A model generated the notes under the pieces. That model saw only the letters and a program-made list of their open reading frames with translations. It was not told the DNA's origin and did not search any database. DNA of 64,000 bases from Strigamia acuminata. Taxonomy: Eukaryota > Arthropoda > Chilopoda > Geophilomorpha > Linotaeniidae. Location of the stretch: contig OX442322.1 of assembly GCA_949358305.1 (NCBI GenBank), positions 3,720,001 to 3,784,000 on the forward strand, given 5' to 3'. Position numbers and translations under genes: made by a program. Positions 22,238 through 33,726 of the stretch are shown here, one piece after another. Each line of letters begins with the position of its first letter. Positions within the stretch are counted from its first letter, which is position 1.

Positions 22238-22348
22238 CCGTTTGTGGAAATAGCCAGCCCAGTGACGGCCGCCTATTCCCACAAATGTTTGTGGGAATAG
22301 ACACATGTCTATTTGCACAAACGTTTGTGGGAATTACAAATAACAAAG

Positions 22349-23158
22349 TTTAATTCCAAATAACAAAGTTGTAATTACAAATAACATTTGCAAATTGCAA
22401 TAGCAAAAAATGCTCAGCAATTATTATTATTATTAAATAAAAACAACTCATATACAATATTTTTTAAATTTCATTTTTGGCATTTGGAACCAATATTGGC
22501 TCAATGTAGAAATGAAAAAAAATGCCAATATTGGGCCAATGTTAAGCCAATATATAATGCTAACTGGGTATGGGTGTGCGGAGCGCACTTTTTACAACAA
22601 CAAGCAAAGCAAGCCAATTTGAACAGTTTTCTTTTAATTTTCACCTAGTTCCAGTCAGCTGGTTGACAGTATGGCTGTAGTTAGGCTCTCTCAATTATAA
22701 AACACATCATCCTTATTTATTTGATTAAGTGTAGGTTAGGATTTACTTTAGTTTAGAATTAGCTTTATTTATATAACTTAAAAGTTTCACACAAATGTAA
22801 AGAGTTTGATAAAGCTATTTGTAATAAGTTATGTCTGACTTTCATCCAGAATAAAGCAGTTGCATTTTATATATAAAACACTAAGTCATATCTGAGCTAG
22901 AATACAAGTTAAATGGATTAATTCAAATGTCCTTTATTCACGTAATAATATTTTATATTTATTCGTATAATAAGAATAATTATGACATTTCTTATTTTTA
23001 ATATTTAAACCGCCTGCGTTAATTAAACAGCCCCATCTAGCATGAACTTTTGTTTACACGGTTTTATAATCGTCACACAATGTCATACTTATTCATATCA
23101 CACATAGTACTGCAACCTACGATTTCAATTTCAATTTATATTTGCCAAACTGTTTCAG
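22349..23158. other. Unassigned AT-rich sequence
   Basis: About 800 bp. A CCAATATTGG-type word repeats near 22490-22555. No supported gene, although 5' exons of the candidate host gene that follows could lie here. Confidence 0.4.
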
Positions 23159-25066
23159 CAACTAACATATCTGATGCACCTGATCTGGCAATCAGGTTAA
23201 AACACAAGATTTTAGTTGCACGTCCAATAACAGTCACAAACGAAAAAAATGCAGGTATTATTTAAACTTGAGTTATATTTTGTTCTTTTTTGGAATTAAC
23301 AAGTAATAACACTACATCAGTTTACCAATTTGCATTTAAGGATTAGTGAAGAGAAAAGGACCAACAGAGAAAGAAAGAAGTGAAACTGTAGTGAATGGTA
23401 TTACGTTATTAGATTTAGGGATGGACTAATCATCAGCTGACAATTGTCAGCTGTCAGCTGTCAGCTGGCAGCTGGCAGCTGACAAATTGGATTATCTCGC
23501 TAATCCCCGAAAAACGCCAAAACTAATCGGCAGCTGTCAGCTGTCAATCATCAGCTGCCGATTAGTTTTGGCTGATTTTTAGCTGTTAGCTGCAACAATT
23601 TTCAACCGTCAGCTGCCGCCGATTTTTGGCAGACAGCTGTGCCGATTTTCGACCTTCAGCTGCCGGTTTTTGGCCGGCAGCTGCGCTGATTTTTGGCGGA
23701 CTAAAGCGCCGATTTTTGGCCGGCGCAACTGTTGACCAAAAATCGTTGAAGCTAATAGCTAAAAATCGGCAGCAGCTGTCCGCCAAAAACCGGCAGCTGT
23801 CGGGCAAAAATCGGCGCAGCTGTCCGCCAAAAATCGGCAGCAGCTGCCGGCCAAAAATCGGCGCAGCTGCCGGCCAGAAATCGGCGCAGCTGCCGGGCAA
23901 AAATGAGCGCATTAGTCCGCCAAAAATTGGCGGAGCTGCTGCCCAAAAATCGTCAGCTGCCAGCCAAACACCGGAGCATTAGTCTGCCAAAAATCGACGC
24001 AGCTGTCGACCAAAAATCAGCGCAGCTAACAGCTAAAAATCAGCAGCTGATGATTGACAGCTGACAGCTGCTGATTAGTTTTGGCGTTTTTAGGGGATTA
24101 GCGAAATAATCCAATTCGTCAGCTGCCAGCTGACAGCTGACGGCTGACAATTGACAGCTGACGATTAGTCCATCCCTTAGATTTACTTCAAAATAGTTAC
24201 CTTTAAAATAGAATTGCACGATAAATTATTCACAGGAGAGCAATCTGAAATTTTTAATTCTGATGCGTATCAAGGAAACCCTACAAAAGATCTACATCTA
24301 TATGATTCTATCCAGTTGGAACAAAATCGAGGACAGATTATTAGTTTTTATTATCGGTCTACTGACAATGGTAATTCTGAATCTCACTTGCAGTATCTAC
24401 AGCAATGCAACATATATTTAATAGGAGATCATGAAGATAAGAAGTATGATATAGAACAAAATCAAGAACAGTTGCAAGATGGAAAAAACTATTCCAAACA
24501 TAAAATCCATAAACAGAGAGAGAAATTTAGAAAAACTAAGAGCGATAATGAAAAGGGAAAACAATATTCAATAAAGCAAAAACCTGGAGTTTCAAAAACA
24601 GACAATAGTGAGCATCAAGCATATATTATATTATTTTGTTGGATTACTTCAATGAATCTGCCATTCTAATTATTCATTCTAATTACAATCTCATTCTAAT
24701 TACTTCCTTTAATTACAGAGCGAAATAAACGATCAACAGAAAATAAAATACAAATATCTTCAAATCCCTCAACATCTCTGGCTGGTTAGTTTTTTCATCA
24801 GATTTTTTTTACAAATCTCCAAGCAAACCACATTTTTTTCATAGCATGGTCATTTTGTGTGGAAATATCAGTTAATTAAAATTTTTATCATTTTATATTT
24901 CTTGCAGAGATAACTACTGCCTGTACTTCTCCCTGGGTTTATTTTGTATACTGTTTATCAGTGTTTCTTTTCTAAAACTAAGTTTTAATTTACTCTTTTG
25001 ACATAGAGCTACATCTTTGTCCGTACTAGGCAAGAAAGACAGCAAGACTACATTGGATGGGAATGA
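23159..25066 (+). CDS. Candidate host gene, 3' exons (product unknown)
   Basis: Candidate exons with AG acceptors and GT donors: 23159-23254, 23341-23397, 24236-24370, 24719-24784, 24908-24936 and 25007-25066 (stop). The first four are 96, 57, 135 and 66 nt, all multiples of three and all in phase 1, and they join without a stop. The fifth shifts to phase 0 and the sixth reads to TGA. The joined product would be hydrophilic and rich in Lys, Ser and Thr; I recognise no domain. The third exon could instead run on, since its frame stays open to 24669. A hAT-type MITE lies in the second intron, which fits intronic DNA. AATAAA-like words occur near 25465. Confidence 0.38.
23417..24176. mobile_element. 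hAT-type MITE made of CAGCTG-rich repeats
   Basis: 760 bp flanked by an exact 8-bp direct repeat TTAGATTT (23409-23416 and 24177-24184), the hAT target length. Termini are GGGATGGACTAATC and its complement. The inside is almost entirely variants of a 23-27-bp unit built from CAAAAATCGGC and GCAGCTGCCGGC, inverted about the centre, so a single strand could fold end to end. The long ORFs here (118 and 108 codons) are by-products of the repeats. Confidence 0.8.
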
Positions 25067-25780
25067 AAATCGACGGATGGGAAAAGGCAAACAATTTCCC
25101 CACTACAAAAAAAGATATTTCCTACTAGGAAGACTTTAGGAAAGAAAAGTGGCTACATTTATGTCCGACATGAATGTATTATTTTCATGATGAACTGTGG
25201 CTTTAATATAAGGCAAGGAAATGATTTCAAGAGTGATTTAAAGAACTGAAAGTAGATTCTTAAATAGGACAAAACGAAACACATTACTTTCCAACTTGTG
25301 ACTTATGGAAATTTGCAACTAATGCCATCTGTTGATAAAGATTTAAAGGAATAACAGTCTAGCTCATAGTAATAACACAATGCATAATTGAGTTTAAGTG
25401 TGTAATGGTGAGGCCTTTAAACTGATAGTAGTGGGTATAGATTTGCAAATGAACAGTATGAGATAAATAAAAACAACAACGATGTTATCTAAACACTAAA
25501 ATTTTATTTGTAACCGGCTATAATTATATTAATAATCATACCGGCCAATATAAGAAAATACTAAAACTATACAACAAACTAGTGCTGATATTTGGCGCTT
25601 TAAATATTAATTAAACTATACAAAGTAATAATAAAATTAAAATTAATGGTGATCCAGCAGTTCAACACAAGATGTACTATTCTCGTGTGGCGAAATAAAA
25701 GATGTCGTCTAGACTGGTCTGGATGTGTTTCGAGTCCGTGTTCCGTGTTCGTGTAAATCACCGTGGTTGATCTAAGAGGT
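25067..25780. other. Unassigned sequence left of LTR D copy 2
   Basis: About 700 bp, possibly the 3' UTR and downstream flank of the candidate host gene. No coding or RNA gene is supported. Confidence 0.4.
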
Positions 25781-27090
25781 TGTGACGATTCTACTTTTAG
25801 GCTGATTTTATTAGTCAATTGAGATAGATAAATAATCGGTTTATACAAGACGTTGCTAAGACTAGCAACAACCTAACCGAGATAAGCTACGAAAGCCCTT
25901 ACAAATGTGAATACGTGATTGAGCAGAAATAACTTACAGTTCTGTGTGACATAACATATGTATTAATAATAATAACATAGTTGCGTTCTTGACGCGTGTA
26001 AACGGCGGCATCAACTGGTTGAGGATCCGGGCGAAGCCAGAGGGATACGGCTGACTTGCGGCATCGTCACAAATAACGCTACGGAGACGTATTTGGTCCG
26101 CAGCTCGATTACCTAAAAGTGCGAAGAGTCCTTCGCATAAAAATGGGAATATTCGGCAGAATATTCCAGGTTCCAAATGAACAACAAGTAAATTGATTAA
26201 AGAAATATGACAAATGAATTGTTATATAAATATTAATTGGGCGGGGACCGTCACGACAATTGAGAGAACGTCGCGGGAGTTGTTGAGACTCCATCTGCCA
26301 GCATGCCTTACGACGACAAGATCTCGTGATCAGGCGCCGAGTATTTAATTGTATGCTTTAAATCGCTGTCGGTGGTACCAACCACCAGGTAAACATTTCT
26401 ATGGACTTACCGGTATAAAAAGTATTGCCAATACAGTATTACCAATGCCCGAGTAATTTGTTTAGCACAGTGTTGTTAAACTCCTGTTCACGGGTTACTA
26501 ACCCGGAGTGTACAATGGGGCGGGGACCGTCACGACGGTTGAGAGAACCATCGTGGGAGGATTTGACTCCTCCATCCGCCAGCATGCCTTACGATGACGG
26601 GGTCAGTAGACCGAGCACCGGGTAAAATATTAATCAGCCACTGCTGTTGGATTACCATTATCCAGGTAGTTATTTATCGCAACATCTTTAGATATTACTC
26701 ACGGGCTACCAACCTGGCGTGTTATCTGTGCATTGGCCATTGACCGGCCTTTAAAATGTGGAGGGACCAGCCACGAATGTGGGAGAACCCGGGAGAACAA
26801 TTTACAACAGCCATCCTGCAGCGGGCTGTGGCCAGTTAGCTGAGGGACCTACTTTCATTTAGCAAGGTCGTACTGTATACGACCGTTATATTAAGCCACC
26901 GTACGAAGTCTAACTGTCCCGTAGAACAGCAAGCTAACATTACGGGACCATTTCATGTTTCTAACATGTCTATTACCGGGTTGGTCTTCCCGAAATAGCC
27001 CTACAACAGCAATAACAAAATAGTATTAATACTAATTGTGAAGAGCTGAGGTGGCCTGATGTGTCGATAGAGAAAGTGAGATCAAACGAT
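25781..27090 (-). repeat. Long LTR, family D, copy 2, cut by Maverick A
   Basis: It begins TGTGACGATTCTAC and matches copies 3 and 4 for about 1310 bp. It stops at ...CAAACGAT, exactly where the Maverick A terminus TGTTGTCGG begins. In intact copies the sequence continues for about 430 bp more. The missing part should lie beyond the right end of Maverick A, outside the window. Confidence 0.88.
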
Positions 27091-27230
27091 TGTTGTCGGA
27101 GAAATGGTTCCGTGGGGCCACACACTAAATGGGCAATCCATGATTTCAGCTCAAAAATTAAAAAAAGGTTAAAATGAGAAAGTGGTTCGAGGGCGGGAGA
27201 ATGGGAATGTTTAGGTTAGGTTATGTTAGG
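27091..27230. repeat. Terminal inverted repeat of Maverick A (left)
   Basis: It starts TGTTGTCGGAGAAATGG and matches the Maverick B ends over about 140 bp, including the GTTTAGGTTAGGTTA word. The right partner is outside the window. Confidence 0.85.
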
Positions 27231-28007
27231 TTGTCCCCCACGCTTCTGTATTTATATTTATACTTATTTTTAATTTTTATTTGTAAATGAAAATGTGTAA
27301 TTCTAAAAGTTAAAATGTATTAAAACAATCTATCAGAAAAATCAAATGAATTCTTATTTAAAATTGGTTTAATACATTTCAATATTAATAGCATTAAACA
27401 TTTTAATTAAATCAATTTAACCTTTTAACAATTTCATTTTAAATTGTATTTTATTTGAAATAGTTTTCTGCATTTATATTTCTACTTATTTTTTATTTGT
27501 ATTTGTAAATGAAAATGTTTAATGCTATTACTGTTGAAATGTATTAAAACAAGTTTAAATGAGAATTCATTTGCCTGGAGGAAATTTTTTATTTACAAAT
27601 GTGGCCTAGTTAATAGGCAAGTGTAATTCTAAAAGTTAAAATGTATTAAAACATTCCACCAGAAAAAAAAATCAAATGAATTCTCATTTAAAATAGTTTT
27701 AATACATTTCAACATTAATAGCATTTAACATTTTTATTTACAAATAAAATTTTGTAGGAAATTTTAATTAAATCAATTTAACCTTTTAACAATTTCATCT
27801 TTTTAAATTGTATTTTATTTTAAATAGTTTTCTGCATTTATATTTATACTTATTTTTTATTTGTGTATATAAATGAATCAGAATTTTTTCAGTTGATCAA
27901 CGACTCTGAATCATGAAGGAGTGGAAAACCTATGCCCAAATTTCTAATTTTCAAAATTACTTTTATATAAAAAATGAAAATCCATTTAGATTCGCTCTGT
28001 GCTTCAA
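27231..28007. repeat. Subterminal AT-rich repeats of Maverick A
   Basis: Non-coding. It contains a near-duplication of roughly 325 bp (GTGTAATTCTAAAAGTTAAAATG at about 27294 and 27620) and short inverted words. The counterpart in Maverick B is 55599-56374. It ends just before the polymerase ATG. Confidence 0.65.
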
Positions 28008-31000
28008 ATGAATAGATACAAAAACAAGAAATGCGTTGAGTTTTTAAAAGGAAAAAGAGAAAATGGACATTTATCTAAGGATTTCAAGTTAAACATGTGA
28101 CGATTCTACTTTTGGGCTAATTTATTAGTCCCTGTTAGATAGATAATTCGGTTTATACAAGACGTTGCTAAGTTTAGCAACAACCTAACCGAGATAAGCT
28201 ACGGAAGTCTTTATAAACATGAATACGTGATCGAATAGAAATAACTTACAGTTTTAGTGTGACATAACATATTTATTACTAAATATTTAATGATAACATA
28301 ATTGGGTTCTTGACGCGTGTAAGCAGGCGGCATCAACTGGTTGAGGATCCGGGCGAAGCCAAAGGGATACGGCTGACTTGCGGCATCGTCACAAATAACG
28401 CTACGGAGACGTATTGGGTCCGCAGCTCGATTATCTAATAATGCGAAGAGTCCTTCGCATAAATGGGAATATTCGACAGAATATTCCATGTTCCAAATGA
28501 ATAAAGATAAAGTGATTAATGGAATATAACAAATGAATTGTTATATAAATATTAATTGGGCGGGGACCGTCACGACAATTGAGAGAACGTCGCGGGAGTT
28601 GTTGAGACTCCATCCGCCAGCATGCCTTACGACGACAAGATCTCGTGATCAGGCGCCGAGTATTTAATTGTACGCTTTAATTCGCTATCGGTGGTACCAA
28701 CCACCAGGTAAACATTTCTATGGACTTACCGGGATAAAAAGTATTGCCAATACAGGATTACCAATGCCCGAGTAATTTGTTTAACACAGTGTTGTTCAAC
28801 TCCTGTTCACGGGTTACTAACCCGGAGGGTACAATGGGGCGGGGACCGTCACGACGGTCGAGAGAACCATCGCGGGAGGATTTGACTCCTCCATCCGCCA
28901 GCATGCCTTACGATGACGGGATCAGCAGATCGAGCACCGGGTAAAATATTAATCGGCCACTGCCGTTGGATTACCATTATCCAGGTAGTTATTTATCGAA
29001 CATCTTTAGATATAACTCACGGGCTACCAACCCGGCGGGTTACCTGTGTATTAGGCCTTTACCGACTTTTAACGTGCGGAAGGACCAATCGGGAAAAGAC
29101 GGCAACCTGCGCGGGCTGTTTACAACAGCCATCTTGCAGCGGCCTGAGGCCAGTTAGTTGAGGGACCTACTTTCATTTAGCAAGGTCGTACTGTGTACGA
29201 TCGTTATATTAAGCCACCGTACGAAATCTAACTGTCCCGTAGAACAGCAAGCTAACGTTACGGGGCCATTTCTTGCAAATGCATGTCTATTACCGGAGTT
29301 AGCCTTCCCGAAATAGCCCTACAACAGCAATAACAAATAGTAATGAATACTAACTGTGGAGAGCTGAGGTGGCCTGATGTGTCGATAGAGAATAATGAAA
29401 TCAAACGATAACAATTCAACTACAGACAATATACGTGTTCAGTTATCAAGCCAGGTGGGTGAGTGGGTGAGAAACTAGAGCTTATATAGTTCTGTAGAAC
29501 TACTAGATTGGCGACAGCCAATCAGCGTACGAATCGACGGATTCGTGGGTCACTAGTCCGGACCTAATATATGACTGTGTCCAGATGGGCCCAGTTGGGG
29601 TCCGGAAGGGTCCGATTGGTTCCCTTCAACAGGTAAGTACGTGGATATTGATTTGACAGAATCAACATCATCAAGTAATTAATACTTAGTTTATGTCGAA
29701 TAAAATAGTTATATTTTATTCACCGTGTTCAAATAATTATTCATCACACTTATTAGTTTTATCGAGTTTGAATTACGCGCGTTTGATAAACAGCGCCATC
29801 TATTGTGAACATTGATAAATACAGATTTGTAATCATCACAAACATCAAGTTGGAGCCACGTCCGTATTACCTTTTCAAAAATATCTTTGATGGCCAAGTG
29901 CGTGAGTACATTGTCGAATTTGACGAAAGGATTTTTGACATAGAAGACGTGATGAAAGATGCCACTCCAAACATCCGTGCATTGGCAGCAGAAGTTGCAG
30001 CTGACATGAATTCGTGCAAAGTGAGCGTTATGATGCTATTGAGATATCGGCATTCCCTGAACACGTCGACTGATCTTCATAAATGGTACCTGGCCGATCC
30101 GTTCGTGATGCATTCGGATGATGTTGACCACATTCTGGATTCGGCTGCAAAACAACTGGCCATACAAAATGCCGAATTTGTCGAAACTCACGACTACTTA
30201 TATTACCTTTGTGTGGACGAGATTAAAATTGGTTTTGGTGCTTTACACCAGAAAGGTGGATGGTACAAAGATGTTCTGACAATTCCGTTGAGTATGAAAA
30301 ACGATTTACCGGTCGTCATTCGCAATAAGAAAGCGGTTTTGACTTTTAAAATTGAGTTGCAAAAGTCTTTTGTTTGGGCCGTTCTTGCATGTATACATCC
30401 TACAGCTAATCATCCCGAACATGTACCAAATTACTTGCAGTATGAGCACGAATTGAACTTGGAAAGCTTTGAATTTCCGTTGACTTACAGAAACGTAGAA
30501 AAATTCCAGTTGCAGAATCCCGATATCGAAGTGACTATTTATTTTTGGGTCAGCAATCGCGTGCAAAGATACGTGAGCGTACACAGAAACAGGAAACATC
30601 ACGTCGATCTATTCTTCTATGGAAACAATTGCTACGGACTTGTGAGGAATCTAAAACGTTTGCTCGGTTATTTTCCGTGTCACTACTGCGACAACCAATT
30701 CAAGAACATTGTGGGTAGAGACAAACACCTGACAGTATTCCACTCCGTTCCCGAAGAATTATCATATCAGGAACTGGATGAACATCCACGCAGTAAAAAG
30801 GCCGTCATAAATGTCCAGAACTCGGATCAAAAAAGTTTTTTGTGGTTCGTATTGGCTGCCTTATATCCGGCGCCCAACCATGTTAGCAGAGCGGGTTATT
30901 ACGTACAGTTTTTGGACAAACTCAACCTCGAAGGGCTAGTTTTTCCCGTGGGGCCGAAAGAAGTGCTTACGTTCGAAAGACGAAATGAAAGTTTGAACAT

Positions 31001-33722
31001 TAATGTATTCGAGTTGCTGCCCACGTCACGGATTGTCCCGATAAAAGTGAATATTCAGACAAACCGCCTTACCACTATTAATCTACTGAAGAAACAAAAT
31101 CATTACATGTGATTCAAGGATTTCTCACGACTCATGAGCGTTGGTGATGGCCACAAGAAGTATTATTGCATGAACTGTATGAACGGGTATTCCAGCGCCA
31201 AAGTGCTTGTTAAGCATAAACGATACTGCGGAAAAAACACTCCCTCCGCCACTAAATGCCCCGAAAAAGGAACGATCTGTACGTTCAAGAGTGAAAAAAA
31301 AAAATATCCTGTACCGTATGTTTGCTACGCTGATTTTGAGGCATTCTTAGTGCCTGAAGTGGAGATCAAACCCACTTTACATTCGATCACCATTAATTCT
31401 CACGAGCCGTGTGGTTATTCGTTTAAAGTGGTGTGCACGGAGAACGAAGCTTATTCCAGACCGTTACAGCTGTACAGAGGTCCGGATGCCGTCGAACATT
31501 TTTTGCAATCGTTGCGTGCGGAAATTAAAGCCGTGGTTCTTCAATTTTCCGAATTGGGACAAAAACAATTCAATTCCAAAACGATGACTCCGCTTCAATG
31601 GAAGGCCTATAGAAATGCAACAACGTGTTACTTATGTGGTGATGAATTCTTTGAAGAATTAGAAGGCTGGACAAAAGTCTTGGATCATAACCATTTCACC
31701 GGACAGTTCCGCGGAGCCGCACACGGCAATTGTAACCTGAACTACCATTGGCTGAGATCTGTGCCTGTAGTTTTCCATAATGGAAAAAGATACGATTTTC
31801 ATTTGATATTCCCGCATTTAACCGTCGAGACAGAAAAAGTGACCGTCATCGCCGAAAACTCGGAATTATACAAATCTTTCACGCTGAGAATCAATACCAG
31901 CGATGATCCAAAAGTGCCCCGTAAAGTTACGTTAAAATTCTTGGATAGTTTAAAATTTCTCGCGAGCAGTTTATCCAATTTGGCTAAAAATCTAGAGAAG
32001 TCGCAGTTCGTTGTCTTTCGAAGCGAGTTTAAGGGTGAGGAAATTGATTTTCTTAAGAGGAAAGGAGTATACCCTTACAGATATATGACCGGTTGGTCAA
32101 AATTTCAAGAAGATAAACTTCCGCCGATAGAAGAATTCTAGAACATATCCGACGAAGATTACCAATATGCCCAGTTAGTTTGGAAAACGTTGGGAATTAA
32201 AAACATGGGCGAATATCACAATTTATATCTGAAGACCGACACTCCGTTGTTGGCGGATATATTCGAACAGTTTAGGAAAATGTGTTTGAATCATTACAAG
32301 CTAGACCCCTGTCATTATATCACGTTTCCGAGTCTGTCTTGGGACGCGGCGCTGCTCATCACCAAAGTTAAATTGGAACTTCTGTCTGATCCAGATATGT
32401 ACATGTTTGTCGAACAAGGAATAAGAGGTGGTGTTGCCACGATCAGTCAACGCTACGCCAAAGCTAATAATCCTCTTCTGGCATCGGGGTACAATTGTGA
32501 GAAACCAGAGAGTTACATCGTCTATTTGGATGCAAATTCCATGTATTCCTGGGCAATGAGCAAACTGTTACCTGTTGGAAAGTTTGCCTTCGACGATAAT
32601 TTAGCCGAATGGACGCAAGAAAGGATTTTGAAAATGGGAGAGAACGATACGACGGGGTGCATCTTGGAAGTGGATTTGGGATATCCGCAAGAACTTCACT
32701 TGTCCCACAATTGTCTGCCTTTGGCTCCGGAAATGATACGTTCTGCGGACGACACTTGTCCCAGATTAATCCCGCATTTGCAAGGTCGTTGTAATTACAT
32801 TCTGCATTACAGAGCTCTGCAATTGTACTTGTCCCTGGGCATGAGGTTGATGAAAATAAAAAAAGTGCTGACGTTTGAGCAAAAACCGTGGCTGGCCAAG
32901 TATATCAAACTGAATATTGAGAAACGGAAGTCCGCTACCAGTGATTTTGAGCAGGAATTGGCAAAACTCTCTAACAACTCGGTCTTTGGAAAAACCTTGC
33001 AAGACGTGAGGAAATATAGACAATTTTATCTGGTGAATAATCAGAAAGACTGGGATAAACACCTCAACCACGCCGGTTTCAAAGGATTTAAAGTTTTAAA
33101 TAAAGATCTGATTTTGGTTGAACGCCGAAAGCTGGAATTGACGTTAGACAAACCTATTTACAGCGGATTAACTATCCTGGACTTGTCTAAATGCTTGCTA
33201 TATGACTTTCATTACAACGTCATGAAAAAAAAATTCTCAGACAAGCTGAGATTGCTGATGACGGATACGGATAGTTTGATGTACGAAATAGAAGCTCCGT
33301 CGGTCTACTCGTTCTTCAGAGAAGAAATACCAGAAGTGATGGATCTGTCTAATTACGATCCACCTGATGGCAGAAACAGGCGTGTCATAGGATGCTTCAA
33401 AGACGAGACTGCCGGCGAGCCGATAGAAGAGTTTGTAGGGCTAAGAGCCAAATGTTACGCATATAACGTGAACGGGAAAACGAGCATGCGATGTAAAGGC
33501 ATAAAGAAGGCCGTCGTGGAGCAAGAGCTGGACTTGGAGGCGTACAAGAAGATATTGTTCGGAGAACGGGAGGTCCACAGATTAAAATTTGAAACGATCA
33601 AGTCAAAACTGCACGTTCTCACAACGGTCGAGGTGGACAAATTGGCATTGTCGGCGAAAGACAAGAAACGAGTGATATTAGAAGATTGTATACACACCAA
33701 GGCTTATGTTTATGTTGAGTAA
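28008..33722 (+). pseudogene. polB: DNA polymerase B of Maverick A (broken)
   Basis: Same protein-primed-type family B polymerase as in Maverick B, with the ATG at 28008. The lesions are a 1745-bp solo LTR (28096-29840), a 48-bp in-frame deletion just after it, a Trp-to-TGA nonsense change at about 31110 and a Glu-to-TAG change at about 32139. The 3' end is complete and reaches past motif C (TDTDSLMYE near 33262) to the stop at 33722, unlike Maverick B. Exonuclease (YADFEAF), endonuclease-VII-like insert (31620-31745), motif A (DANSMYSWA) and motif B (NNSVFGKT) remain readable. It converges on the fibre gene with a 4-bp gap. Confidence 0.9.
28096..29840 (-). repeat. Long solo LTR, family D, copy 3
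   Basis: 1745 bp, TGTGACGATT...AATCATCACA, flanked by the 4-bp duplication AACA (28092-28095 and 29841-29844). It is inserted in the Maverick A polymerase gene. The likely promoter side faces right (minus sense), judging from TATA and AGATGGCGC. Confidence 0.92.
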
Positions 33723-33726
33723 AATG

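Larger units (their letters stand above)
19004..22348. mobile_element. Decayed Mutator-like DNA transposon, split by a solo LTR
   Basis: Left (about 19016-19185) and right (about 20400-20480 plus 22238-22336) ends are imperfect inverted repeats of roughly 170-190 bp, separated by transposase-like coding remnants on the minus strand. The right repeat is cut by LTR E. A direct repeat CAAATAACAAAG at 19004-19015 and 22337-22348 may be a target duplication, but the exact termini are unclear. Without LTR E the element is about 1.6 kb. Confidence 0.55.

Noticed and set aside
23586-23982. Overlapping ORFs of 118, 108 and 64 codons on both strands
   Set aside because: Repetitive peptides from the CAGCTG-rich MITE; no independent evidence for coding.
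24214-24669. 151-codon ORF as a stand-alone gene
   Set aside because: Its start (24214) lies before a good splice acceptor at 24235 and the region fits better as an exon of a spliced gene; the ORF start is probably intronic.
30306-30602. 98-codon minus-strand ORF, repeated at 54705-55001
   Set aside because: Antisense to the Maverick polymerase; it recurs only because the polymerase is duplicated.
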